Source of the DNA: a virus
Strand: one strand, 5' to 3'
Length of the DNA: 64,000 bases
IMG/VR virus record: IMGVR_UViG_3300027770_000026
Coordinates: 62,001 to 126,000 of that record
Notes under the pieces: generated by a model
Told to the model about the DNA's origin: nothing
The model's database searches: none
Seen by the model: only the letters and a program-made list of their open reading frames with translations
Shown: positions 6,540 through 13,856 of the stretch, piece by piece
How the letters are laid out: each line of letters begins with the position of its first letter
How positions within the stretch are numbered: position 1 is the first letter of the stretch
Position numbers and translations under genes: made by a program

Positions 6540-8681
6540 ATGAAAATACATGATATACTCACCGAAGCACAGCGTTTTGACTTCGACAAACACCGTGATA
6601 CTATTCTGCGTTTTGTGCAAAATACGCTGGCCGGCAAGCCCAATAACAGACAATTCAATCCCTTTTATGAACTGATTGTGGGTGGCGGGCAAGTGGGTGC
6701 CGCAAACAAATTGGGTATTGATCCCAAGATGGCAGCAACATGGAAACAGTACTTCCAAAGCAAGCCCTTCCTAGGTGGAGCCGGTGAACCTTGGAGTCAG
6801 GTTAACATTGGTGATCAGTACGCTAAGGCCACAGGCGATGACCGAACCCTGAACTTTTATGTTACTGTAAGCAAAGACAAGGACAATATAATGAAGTTCT
6901 TTAGGAACTATCACAGCCTTGCTAGCTACTTACAGCCCATAAGTCAACAGAACCAAACGCCTATCAAGTTTAAAACACACAGTATATTAGACAGCTTTAT
7001 TGGGCACAACGACAGTTTCAAGGTCTACTACTACGATCCTAAACTACGGAACCAAATAGTTGCTGCTGTTAAGAAATGGCTCAGTGACAGTGGTGTAAGC
7101 ACTGCTGCAAGATCACACGAACACGGCGTGGACGTAAAGAGTAATGGTGGTAGCTTTGGACAGTTACTAAGCAATCACGTATACGACGAGTTCACCAAAC
7201 TGATAAAAACAAACGGCGCTAAGGTTACTCCTGAACAGTACTTTGACTGGCTTAAGAAGAATCTCCCTGTGTTAATAGCACAGGTAAAGCCTAAGGAGCA
7301 AATGACAGAATCCTGGAGCAAGGGCTACAAGAAGAGCATTGATTGCTCAAATCCAAAAGGGTTTGGTATGAGAGCCAGCGAATTTATAACTGAAACACCA
7401 CTTGATCCTAGCACATCAAGTAAAATACTAGCTATGGCAACACGGCAAAAATACCAACTGCTGGGACAAGGCGCTGATGCTACTGTATTTGGTAGCTCTA
7501 CTCACCGTCCAAAAACGGTAGTTAAGATAACGTCGGGCGAACTATACACATCTGCAAAAAAAGCCAGCATAGGTTTCGACCACTTTTACGAGTTTTGCCA
7601 ACAGCACCCCGATAGCCCCTACCTGCCAAAGTTTGAGGAACGGGGATTCTTTGAAGTAAACAGGGAAAAGATTCCTTGGGTGCGTATGGAGCGTTTGAAC
7701 GAACATCCACAGGATTTGCATATCTATGCTGCTGTAGATACGCTAATAGAGGAATCATTTAAAAACGAATTTGCTGATTGGAAACTTGTGAAGTCTCTGC
7801 ATCCAAAATTGACCCTACAACAGCTGGGGATGCTTAAGAAATTTTACTCCATGCTCTCGGAACTAACAGACTACTTTTGGAAAAAAAGATCCAAATTGAA
7901 GTGGGATCTAGGAAAACGTAATATTATGTACCGTAGTAACGTTCCTGTTATCACAGATCCGTTCATGGCTAAAGAGCGAGAAGAATATGAAGAATCCTGG
8001 AGTAAGAGCTACAAGAAGAGCATTGATTGCTCAAATCCAAAAGGGTTTAGTCAACGTGCTCACTGTGCGGGACGCAAAGCACGACGTGCGGGCAAGAAGA
8101 CCAAAAGCGGTAGCGTAAGTGAAGAAGGAGAACTACTTTGGTCGTCAATGAATGAAGCTAGAGCCAATAGTGTGGAAGATTACAAGCCCACTGACCAACA
8201 ATTAGATGACCTAAAAAGCAAGTATCTTCCCAATTGGGAAATGTCAGATCATAAAATGTTACAGGCACGCTACATAGCCAAAGATCATCGACGTGCTGAA
8301 AAATTTATCAGGTTCATAAACCAAGTATCCGAACGTATGGATCACTTTGCCAAAGTAACTCAGGATGTATCCGAAGTCACTGTGGAAACAACTACCTTTG
8401 ATGTAAAAGGTCTGACTATTTTGGACTTCCAGTTGGCCTCGGCCATAGACAAATATGCAGAAAGAAATCAAATTGAACAGGCGAGGTCAGGCGGTAATTT
8501 TGAAATGTATGAAAACTTTGCAGATGGCGAGAAGCCTGGTCGCAAAGGACTAGCCAAACGTTCAGGTGTTGACTGTAAGCAAAGTGTGAGTAAATTGCGT
8601 AGTGTTGCTAAGAATAGCACAGGTGAAAAGCAGCGTATAGCACATTGGTGTGCCAATATGAAATCAGGGAAGAAAAAATAA
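6540..8681 (+). CDS. HopA1-like / protein-kinase-like fusion protein
   Basis: 713 residues from the ATG five bases after TATAAATA. N-terminus MKIHDILTE resembles a capsid-targeting sequence. Residues ~95-225 resemble the HopA1 family: FYVTV, IKFKTH (K145), NDSFKVYYY (D158), GGSFGQ (S205-G207). Residues 277-480 look like a protein kinase: glycine loop LGQGADATVF (309-317), K329, catalytic-loop WDLGKRNIM (D456, N461) and TDPF (D473) in place of DFG. A second targeting-like motif, MRASEFITE, begins at M277. The 19-residue segment around YKKSIDCSNPKGF occurs twice, and the C-terminus is Lys-rich. Kinase plus HopA1 is the pairing of class V lanthipeptide synthetases, where Ser/Thr is phosphorylated then dehydrated. 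The kinase fold is fairly secure; the HopA1 call is tentative. A paralogous kinase domain lies at 45100-45720. Confidence 0.75.
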   Translation: MKIHDILTEAQRFDFDKHRDTILRFVQNTLAGKPNNRQFNPFYELIVGGGQVGAANKLGIDPKMAATWKQYFQSKPFLGGAGEPWSQVNIGDQYAKATGDDRTLNFYVTVSKDKDNIMKFFRNYHSLASYLQPISQQNQTPIKFKTHSILDSFIGHNDSFKVYYYDPKLRNQIVAAVKKWLSDSGVSTAARSHEHGVDVKSNGGSFGQLLSNHVYDEFTKLIKTNGAKVTPEQYFDWLKKNLPVLIAQVKPKEQMTESWSKGYKKSIDCSNPKGFGMRASEFITETPLDPSTSSKILAMATRQKYQLLGQGADATVFGSSTHRPKTVVKITSGELYTSAKKASIGFDHFYEFCQQHPDSPYLPKFEERGFFEVNREKIPWVRMERLNEHPQDLHIYAAVDTLIEESFKNEFADWKLVKSLHPKLTLQQLGMLKKFYSMLSELTDYFWKKRSKLKWDLGKRNIMYRSNVPVITDPFMAKEREEYEESWSKSYKKSIDCSNPKGFSQRAHCAGRKARRAGKKTKSGSVSEEGELLWSSMNEARANSVEDYKPTDQQLDDLKSKYLPNWEMSDHKMLQARYIAKDHRRAEKFIRFINQVSERMDHFAKVTQDVSEVTVETTTFDVKGLTILDFQLASAIDKYAERNQIEQARSGGNFEMYENFADGEKPGRKGLAKRSGVDCKQSVSKLRSVAKNSTGEKQRIAHWCANMKSGKKK
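7308..7364 (+). repeat. 57-bp intragenic direct repeat, copy 1
   Basis: Encodes the ESWSKGYKKSIDCSNPKGF segment. Differs from 7991-8047 at only two bases, so it is a recent duplication or is kept uniform by recombination. Confidence 0.85.
7991..8047 (+). repeat. 57-bp intragenic direct repeat, copy 2
   Basis: Second copy, encoding ESWSKSYKKSIDCSNPKGF and followed by a Cys/His/Arg-rich stretch (SQRAHCAGRKARRAG). Confidence 0.85.
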
Positions 8682-8719
8682 GAGGGTTTTTCTGTTGCCA
8701 GGAAAACCCACAAACCCCG
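8682..8719 (-). terminator. tmRNA terminator hairpin; right copy of 38-bp direct repeat
   Basis: On the minus strand GGGTTTT pairs with AAAACCC and CTG with CAG around a GCAA (GNRA) tetraloop, and a T-rich run follows (CTCTTATTTTTT). It stands directly downstream of the tmRNA tag region. It is also the right copy of the repeat at 6171-6208. Confidence 0.8.
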
Positions 8720-8977
8720 GTCTATTCCGCTATTAGGCGGCTAGTGCCATGTCGTAATTGCTATCGTTTGCAGTTACTGTTTTTGCGCTGATTAAGTCAG
8801 TCGCCTCACTGGTAGCCCTTAGTTTATTACTCACCCTGTCAAACCTGGTCGGCCCCAACAACAACACACTTCGTCCTGCAGTACATTCCTAATAGGTGTG
8901 ACACGGTCTGCAAATGTGCTGTTGGTGGAGCCGGGGGGAATCGCACCCCCGTCCAAGATGCCTTTAGTTAAGAGTTT
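8720..8977 (-). ncRNA. ssrA: Circularly permuted (two-piece type) tmRNA
   Basis: Read leftward, the 3' acceptor part comes first. A T-arm (GGGGG-TGCGATT-CCCCC) is followed by CGGCTCC, discriminator A and an encoded CCA ending at 8923. A 66-base spacer (8922-8857) follows. The 5' part then starts GGGGCCG at 8856, which pairs with CGGCTCC, including the G3-U wobble that marks alanine charging. A D-arm analogue with GGTTTGACAGGG, helices at ~8780-8812, an A-rich stretch and the resume codon GCA (8771-8769) come next. The tag reads ANDSNYDMALAA, then TAA TAG, with the stops in the loop of a CCGC/GCGG hairpin. This order is that of permuted tmRNAs processed into two pieces. It would rescue stalled ribosomes with host SmpB. 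Exact mature ends are uncertain. Confidence 0.92.
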
Positions 8978-8983
8978 ACTACC

Positions 8984-8989
8984 ATTATA
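8984..8989 (-). promoter_or_regulatory. Sigma70-like -10 box for tmRNA
   Basis: TATAAT on the minus strand, about seven bases before the inferred tmRNA precursor start. No good -35 box is visible at 16-18 bases. The element falls between the tmRNA and the stop of the 8997-9746 gene. Confidence 0.5.
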
Positions 8990-8996
8990 CACTTAC

Positions 8997-9746
8997 TTAT
9001 AGTTTTTGATCATATGGTACTTCAATCCATCTACGATTATTCCACGTTGTATTGATAGTATGCACAACACCTTTCCTTATATCATGATAAAACAGTCTTG
9101 CTTGTGTTTGTGATGTGATGCTATCAACTAATGCCCAAAAACTGCTCGACACACAATGTATTTCTGTTGCGTTTCTGATCAGAGTAACCCACTTTAACAA
9201 GTTACCCTGATCTAGATCCAAAGTAACATAGATTATTTTGATATTAGGTAACCCGTTCACAACACGATATTGTTCAATGTCAATTGGAAAGCCATCTAGG
9301 TAATGACTGGATGATTTATGAATCAATACATATGGTTCTCCGGGGGTAACTAACGAACAGTACAGTTCATCCGAATCATCAATATGTTTTGGTAAACGAA
9401 AATTAGTATATCTCAAAGAGAAAGGCAAGTTATAAGAATCATAATATTGCTGAGAGAAATTAATTGGGATATGAATTCCGTTTATAACTGTGTAATTAAG
9501 CATCCTTCTCTTAATTTGAGAAAGTCCGCTATCTGATATGTATTGAGGTTCATAATTTGGGTGTACAGATACTACCTTAATATTAGGCCAATCTTGATAC
9601 AGACAACGAGTAGTTTCATAATAGCAAGGTTGAGTCGGAATATGTAATTCTCGACACCGATCGCCATAGTAATGAGCTATACCATTGTGAATAAAAGTAT
9701 CACCGAGGCTTTGATAACCTATAAAGAACAAACGATCAAATATCAC
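8997..9746 (-). CDS. Glycosyltransferase-like protein (paralogue 1)
   Basis: 249 residues, GTG start at 9746. The N-terminus DRLFFIGYQSLGDTFIHNGI resembles the first Rossmann motif of GT-B enzymes of the ADP-heptose transferase kind (a GD near a nucleotide-binding loop). The C-terminal half has a segment ATEIHCVSSSFWALVDS that recurs in its neighbour. The paralogue at 9749-10507 shares many blocks (DRLFF, SLGD, HYYGD, LRYTNFRLP). It could modify surface polysaccharide or a nucleobase; the enzyme class is an inference. Confidence 0.6.
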   Translation of the reverse strand: MIFDRLFFIGYQSLGDTFIHNGIAHYYGDRCRELHIPTQPCYYETTRCLYQDWPNIKVVSVHPNYEPQYISDSGLSQIKRRMLNYTVINGIHIPINFSQQYYDSYNLPFSLRYTNFRLPKHIDDSDELYCSLVTPGEPYVLIHKSSSHYLDGFPIDIEQYRVVNGLPNIKIIYVTLDLDQGNLLKWVTLIRNATEIHCVSSSFWALVDSITSQTQARLFYHDIRKGVVHTINTTWNNRRWIEVPYDQKL

Positions 9747-9748
9747 TT

Positions 9749-10507
9749 TTATACTTTATCGTGATAATTTACAATATTCCAGCAACGACGATTCCATTCA
9801 CTGTTAACACGAGTAACAGAGAAAGCACGAATGTCATGAAAGAACAATTTTGCATTAGTTTGATTAAACATGCTATCTACTAATGCCCAAAAACTACTAG
9901 ATACACAATGTATTTCGCTAGCGTTCTTAATCAACTTAACCCAGCGAAGTAAGTTCCTACCATCCAAACTTTCGTCTACATGTATTACTTTAAGTTGTGG
10001 TAATCCGTTTATTTGTCTAAACCAATCAATATTGATAGATATACCATCCGGATGGTGTCCTGTTTTATTGTGTAATAAAATATAAGGCTCACCGCCCGAC
10101 AATTGATCATATAACTCGTCGCTACCATCTACATAGTTTGGTAAACGAAAGTTAGTATAACGCATGGAAAAAGGTATACTATAGTAGTCGTAGTATTGCA
10201 TGTCAAATGCAACTGGTATTAGCTGCCCGCTTAGATGCACCGAATAAACACTGTTTCTTAGAATGCGAGAAAGTTTATTCTCTGCAACATATTGATCTTC
10301 TCCCTGATTATGCGGCATCAGGGGAACTACAATGATATGGGGATGATCCTGATACAAAGTACGAATAGTATCGTAGTATTTAGGAAGACAAGGTATATGC
10401 AATTCGTCTGTCATATCACCGTAGTAATGTGCAACCCCATTCATTATAAACGCATCGCCAAGACTCATTGGTCCCGTAAAAAACAATCGATCAAAAATCT
10501 TAGTCAC
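9749..10507 (-). CDS. Glycosyltransferase-like protein (paralogue 2)
   Basis: 252 residues, GTG start overlapping the upstream stop (GTGACTAA). Shares with 8997-9746 the blocks DRLFF, SLGDAFIMNGVAHYYGD, LRYTNFRLP and ASEIHCVSSSFWALVDS, so it is a tandem duplicate that has diverged considerably. Function inferred as for paralogue 1. Confidence 0.6.
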   Translation of the reverse strand: MTKIFDRLFFTGPMSLGDAFIMNGVAHYYGDMTDELHIPCLPKYYDTIRTLYQDHPHIIVVPLMPHNQGEDQYVAENKLSRILRNSVYSVHLSGQLIPVAFDMQYYDYYSIPFSMRYTNFRLPNYVDGSDELYDQLSGGEPYILLHNKTGHHPDGISINIDWFRQINGLPQLKVIHVDESLDGRNLLRWVKLIKNASEIHCVSSSFWALVDSMFNQTNAKLFFHDIRAFSVTRVNSEWNRRCWNIVNYHDKV

Positions 10508-10679
10508 AATCTTTCCTATTATCTTTCACGCCACAATGTGGACAATACCAGGTCTTAGGTTGCCACCCTGCATCCATTGTAGCAAAACTCCACCATAGAT
10601 AACAATGGTCACAACTAAAATGCCAAATTGTTTCTCTATAGGGAGTTAGCTTGATGTCATCGATCTCGATGGTACTCAT
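10500..10679 (-). CDS. Small zinc-ribbon protein
   Basis: 59 residues from ATG 10679 (MSTIEIDDIKL). Two CxxC-like pairs (CDHC and CPHC) separated by about 20 residues are a typical zinc ribbon. Could bind nucleic acid or act as an adaptor. An upstream in-frame ATG at 10709 is possible but would lengthen the overlap with the gene before it. Confidence 0.6.
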   Translation of the reverse strand: MSTIEIDDIKLTPYRETIWHFSCDHCYLWWSFATMDAGWQPKTWYCPHCGVKDNRKDCD

Positions 10680-10968
10680 ATTCGTCTGAGTCATTCCAAG
10701 CGTAGTCAAAGTCTGCCATGCAACGTTTCATATGGTGATAATATTGTGGATATCGGTATGGCGCACGTTCTTCACAGAAGCGTAGTGCCTTGCGATAGGG
10801 ATAGCGTTCGGGATAGTAACGTGGCTCACGTTCGCGTTCGTGATGTTTGCCAATATGGTAACCAATGACGCCACCGATGATTGCTGCTACGGCGTCATCT
10901 CCTGCAAATGCTGAATTTGGCACTGCTAGCCCTAAAACCATTGCGGAAACAAGTAGAATATTCTTCAT
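10657..10968 (-). CDS. Secreted basic protein with glycine-zipper segment
   Basis: 103 residues. Signal peptide at 1-22 ending NSAFA. A short helix AIIGGVIGYHIGKHH follows, then a Tyr/Arg/His-rich domain with two Cys. The layout recalls small periplasmic glycine-zipper proteins. GAGGG precedes the ATG and a TAAATA element lies about 18 bases upstream. Confidence 0.7.
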   Translation of the reverse strand: MKNILLVSAMVLGLAVPNSAFAGDDAVAAIIGGVIGYHIGKHHEREREPRYYPERYPYRKALRFCEERAPYRYPQYYHHMKRCMADFDYAWNDSDEYEYHRDR

Positions 10969-10986
10969 TTGAATGCCCTCATAAGA

Positions 10987-10992
10987 TATTTA
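10987..10992 (-). promoter_or_regulatory. Late promoter element TAAATA
   Basis: GTACTAAATATCT on the minus strand, 18 bases before the secreted basic protein's ATG. Confidence 0.5.
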
Positions 10993-11002
10993 GTACAGCG
11001 TA

Positions 11003-11287
11003 CTAGTAGTCCCGTACTTTGTCATGACTAGCACCGCAGCGACCACAGTACCACCAACTCCAACCTAATCCATTGGTGTGGAACTTGGACTTGAGATGCT
11101 CACCATGTTCCTGTACACATTTTTCCTGTATCTCTTTAAGAGCAGGATAGTATACCGTGCGGTCATACTCCTCCATCAGCTCCTGCATCTTCTTCCTGCG
11201 GGCGTCCTGTATCCCCCAGTAAGTATCTGGTGGATCGTTTTTCATTTTGATTGCTCGCGCCATGCGAATGATGTCATCATGGTCCAT
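11003..11287 (-). CDS. Hypothetical protein with possible zinc site
   Basis: 94 residues, helical N-terminal half with many charged residues, then CVQEHGEH and YCGRCGASHD, which could form a zinc site. It overlaps the upstream gene by about 11 bases. No family was recognised. Confidence 0.65.
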   Translation of the reverse strand: MDHDDIIRMARAIKMKNDPPDTYWGIQDARRKKMQELMEEYDRTVYYPALKEIQEKCVQEHGEHLKSKFHTNGLGWSWWYCGRCGASHDKVRDY

Positions 11288-11522
11288 TGAATTCCTTTGG
11301 GTCTACAGGCAGTAGTGTTTCAACAGTACCCTCATGATATGCAAATGCGTCTAAGAATCGCTTAGGTGCACCAACTACACCCGCTAGTTGGTATGCTACT
11401 GCCAGCAGGTCGCGCAGGTGTTCATTCTCGTACTGTAGGCGACGGGCTTCGCGTTCGTGACAACTGCCTGTATGAAAGCCTGCACAGTCACAGTACTGTG
11501 GCGGTACACCTTCTTCATTCAC
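11277..11522 (-). CDS. Hypothetical protein
   Basis: Start chosen at GTG 11522, overlapping the upstream stop as GTGAATGA, which gives 81 residues. An upstream ATG at 11582 would give 101 residues and a 68-base overlap. A Cys/His cluster (YCDCAGFHTGSCH) is followed by a leucine-rich helix. No function was assigned. Confidence 0.55.
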   Translation of the reverse strand: MNEEGVPPQYCDCAGFHTGSCHEREARRLQYENEHLRDLLAVAYQLAGVVGAPKRFLDAFAYHEGTVETLLPVDPKEFNGP

Positions 11523-12072
11523 GGCGGCTGCTACTTGTATTTTTTTGATTATCTGTAACAACGATGTTGTCTTCGTCATCATTCCAGTAATCCATACCTA
11601 TTTTCCACTTGTCGCAATATTGTTTAAAAAATGAATGTAGGAGTGGTTCATACAAATCCATATCATAATCTTTTTCTGGCATAACTGCCAATGGATCCAG
11701 ATGACTATCAAAAAGTACCCTACTGCCATTTAGAATAACATTTTCATCCAATTCCATCATACAATCAAATCTATCAAAAAGTGCCTGCACGACAGCATCG
11801 TTCATTTTTCGTGTTTTACAATATTCAGCTTTTTCTTTTTGAATTTGTTCTCTTTCGAGCGTTTTTTCGTATTCATATTGGCTGTATGTCAGCGTAGCAA
11901 TCCATTCCTGATATTTAATTAATATGTCTGGGGCGCCAAGACGTTTCATTGCACCAACTATCTTTCTTTGTCTAGACCTGTGTTCTCTAGTACGCACCAG
12001 TTCGCTATCTATTTCAACGGTCTCATTATCCGGTTCTTCCATAATTTCTATTTCTTTCTTATTGTACTTTTT
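11515..12072 (-). CDS. Hypothetical acidic/helical protein
   Basis: TTG 12072 follows GGGGAG at a good distance and is preferred, giving 185 residues; ATG 12042 is an alternative. The protein is rich in charged helices (EYEKTLEREQIQKEKAEYC) with an acidic C-terminal domain. No family was recognised. Confidence 0.55.
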   Translation of the reverse strand, partial: KKYNKKEIEIMEEPDNETVEIDSELVRTREHRSRQRKIVGAMKRLGAPDILIKYQEWIATLTYSQYEYEKTLEREQIQKEKAEYCKTRKMNDAVVQALFDRFDCMMELDENVILNGSRVLFDSHLDPLAVMPEKDYDMDLYEPLLHSFFKQYCDKWKIGMDYWNDDEDNIVVTDNQKNTSSSRRE

Positions 12073-12076
12073 CAAG

Positions 12077-12244
12077 TTAATCTCCCCATTCCGTACTGCG
12101 GAGGGTAGCCTGTTCTTCAAGCAGATAGGTTATCTGCTCAATTAGATCTGCGACCTTATCTTTGGCTTGGTCTGACACGGGCAAGTCGTAGATGCGATTT
12201 GCCAAATCGTCAACATCTTCTAAAAACTTATCAAGTGTTCTCAT
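12077..12244 (-). CDS. Small helical protein
   Basis: 55 residues from ATG 12244, overlapping the upstream stop as ATGA (MRTLDKFLEDVDDLANRIYD). Predicted as two amphipathic helices, possibly coiled coil. Function unknown. Confidence 0.65.
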   Translation of the reverse strand: MRTLDKFLEDVDDLANRIYDLPVSDQAKDKVADLIEQITYLLEEQATLRSTEWGD

Positions 12245-12450
12245 TCTATTACCTCCCATGCATCGTGTAATATCATCCAATCCCATATGCAATCTTCAAA
12301 ACAATAAGTTGCATCCGCATGCTCCCTACCATAGGTGTCGCACTTGCGTTCATGCCATTTGGGATAGTAGTCGCGACGAATATAATTCTCGTTTACGGTA
12401 ACTATTTGTCCGTGTGTAGGATCCGGCTCGTTATATGAAAAATATCTCAT
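12241..12450 (-). CDS. Hypothetical protein
   Basis: 69 residues (MRYFSYNEPDPTHGQ), rich in Tyr, Trp and His with three Cys. It starts in an ATGA overlap with the preceding gene. No family was recognised. Confidence 0.65.
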   Translation of the reverse strand: MRYFSYNEPDPTHGQIVTVNENYIRRDYYPKWHERKCDTYGREHADATYCFEDCIWDWMILHDAWEVIE

Positions 12451-12827
12451 TTGATCTTCCGGCCCAGAGTCTGAATCTCAGCTTCGTCGCATACGTATTG
12501 GTAGGCGCCCTTGTTGTAGGCAGGAGCCAGTCGCTTGCTCTTGGCAATGATGGCTTCGCGTACCTCTGGTGCTTCCTTGGCTAACTGCGCAGCATCCATC
12601 ATGCTGTTACGAGCAGTAGCTTGAGATACGTCGTTGGTGGTCACATGCGACTTGAGCGCAAGTGCCGTGTCAGCACCTGGTCGCAGAGGGCGGCCATTGT
12701 AGGTTGGTGAATGGTCAACTTGAAGACGACGAAGCCTGCTGACATCAAGTTTGACGGCAACAGGCCCGGCAGGTTTCTTTTTACTCTTGCGCCGAGGCTT
12801 GTAACGATTATCTACGTAGATCAACAT
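12447..12827 (-). CDS. Hypothetical basic protein
   Basis: 126 residues with a strongly basic N-terminus (YKPRRKSKKKPAGP), which suggests nucleic-acid contact. A mostly helical region follows. The gene is more GC-rich than the small genes downstream. No family was recognised. Confidence 0.65.
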   Translation of the reverse strand: MLIYVDNRYKPRRKSKKKPAGPVAVKLDVSRLRRLQVDHSPTYNGRPLRPGADTALALKSHVTTNDVSQATARNSMMDAAQLAKEAPEVREAIIAKSKRLAPAYNKGAYQYVCDEAEIQTLGRKIK

Positions 12828-12886
12828 TGCAAGTACCTCAAGTTAAAAGTGGTGTTTTAAAAGGATAACACCTAACCTGGGGGACG

Positions 12887-13225
12887 TCAAGCCGCAGTGG
12901 TAGTCTTCGCCTTGGCCTTGCTCTTGGGAGCAACAACCTCGGCAACAACTTCAGCAACAGCCTCTTCAACCTCGTCAGCACCAACCAGTGCCCGCTTGAG
13001 CGCAACGCCAGCGCCTGGGGGGATGTTCTGAACGTTATCCAGAACATACTGCGCAGCAGCAACCTTGGTCATCTCCTCGGGAAGGTCGAGGAAGGTAACC
13101 TCAGTCTGGCCTGCACGGACCAGGAGCGCGGTACGCGCCTTTGCAGTAGTATTGGCGAAACGAGCCTTGTACTGGCCGTTCGTGAGCTTGCTGTAACCAG
13201 CGATCGAGAAAGTCTTGTTCGACAT
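12887..13225 (-). CDS. Small abundant-type phage protein, GC-rich
   Basis: 112 residues from ATG 13225 (MSNKTFSIAGYSKLTNGQYK). The N-terminal domain is beta-rich, and the C-terminus is an Ala/Val/Glu then Lys-rich tail (APKSKAKAKTTTAA). Codons are clearly richer in G and C than in most of the window. A good sigma70 promoter with an operator-like palindrome lies about 70 bases upstream. High expression is likely; function unknown. Confidence 0.75.
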   Translation of the reverse strand: MSNKTFSIAGYSKLTNGQYKARFANTTAKARTALLVRAGQTEVTFLDLPEEMTKVAAAQYVLDNVQNIPPGAGVALKRALVGADEVEEAVAEVVAEVVAPKSKAKAKTTTAA

Positions 13226-13291
13226 GATAAACACCTCAGTTTCAATTAAATTAAGTAAACTATCAAACTAGCACATAAGCCGTGCCGTGCT

Positions 13292-13329
13292 ATTGTACTA
13301 CCAAGTCAAGCCGTTATCAAGCCTTGATA
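13292..13329 (-). promoter_or_regulatory. Sigma70-type promoter with palindromic operator candidate
   Basis: On the minus strand: -35 TTGATA (13320-13315), a 17-base spacer and -10 TACAAT (13297-13292). A perfect palindrome, TATCAAG-C-CTTGATA (13315-13329), overlaps the -35 box and could be a repressor site. It drives the GC-rich gene at 12887-13225. Confidence 0.65.
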
Positions 13330-13331
13330 GC

Positions 13332-13505
13332 TCAAATCCAAGCGTTGTGATATTCTACCGCAACGCACATCTCTACCAAATCCTCAACCTCGTATTGGTC
13401 GGGATCGTTAATACCAAACTCTTCCTCCGCTACGGAGTAGATGAGTCGATCATTACGCAGTTCAGTGCGCAATTCGTTCAAGCAGTTTAGCACCGTATTG
13501 TCCAT
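13332..13505 (-). CDS. 57-residue hypothetical protein
   Basis: ATG 13505 to TGA 13332. An acidic, helical protein starting MDNTVLNCLNELRTELRNDR. It follows the small membrane protein by only a few bases. No family was recognised. Confidence 0.6.
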   Translation of the reverse strand: MDNTVLNCLNELRTELRNDRLIYSVAEEEFGINDPDQYEVEDLVEMCVAVEYHNAWI

Positions 13506-13508
13506 ATG

Positions 13509-13700
13509 TCAAGCCTTTTTGCTAGGATAATAATTAGTGTTCACAAACACGAGCAGCACAAATCCTGCTAGCCACGTCTTGAACGTATAAGGAATGGTCA
13601 AGGGGAACAAGGTGTTCAGTGCCCAAACCAATGCCCACGGGATGAGGATAACCCCCACCAGCAGTGCAATGCCTGCTGTCGTTTTGAGAAAATTAACCAT
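13509..13700 (-). CDS. Two-helix membrane protein
   Basis: 63 residues with two hydrophobic helices (about 8-32 and 41-55) and a short basic tail. It overlaps the upstream 37-residue membrane peptide by eight bases. Function unknown. Confidence 0.65.
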   Translation of the reverse strand: MVNFLKTTAGIALLVGVILIPWALVWALNTLFPLTIPYTFKTWLAGFVLLVFVNTNYYPSKKA

Positions 13701-13806
13701 TGCGGGTTGTCCAGCGGTAGTAAATGCGCTGTGGGATGCCCAACTTGGCGGCCCACAGTACGTCCATGACTACCATCCCCAAAAGAAACATACCCAAGTC
13801 ACGCAT
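13693..13806 (-). CDS. 37-residue membrane peptide
   Basis: ATG 13806 to TAA 13693. The sequence starts MRDLGMFLLGMVVMDVLWAA, a single hydrophobic helix, then a basic tail. Overlap with the next gene supports it. Confidence 0.5.
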   Translation of the reverse strand: MRDLGMFLLGMVVMDVLWAAKLGIPQRIYYRWTTRNG

Positions 13807-13856
13807 TACTATCTCCCTAATCATTTCGTATACTATAATATCTGTGTTTGGGCGTG

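Noticed and set aside
6171-8719. Direct repeats read as attL/attR of an integrated element
   Set aside because: No integrase is present and both copies form terminator hairpins, so a terminator-module or recombination origin is at least as likely; kept only as a finding.
8923-8956. T-arm with CCA considered as an ordinary tRNA 3' end
   Set aside because: No anticodon arm precedes it; the matching 5' acceptor and tag ORF lie downstream, as in a permuted tmRNA.
12838-13062. 74-residue minus-strand frame overlapping the GC-rich gene
   Set aside because: Out-of-frame shadow of 12887-13225, which has the promoter, start and conserved-looking N-terminus.
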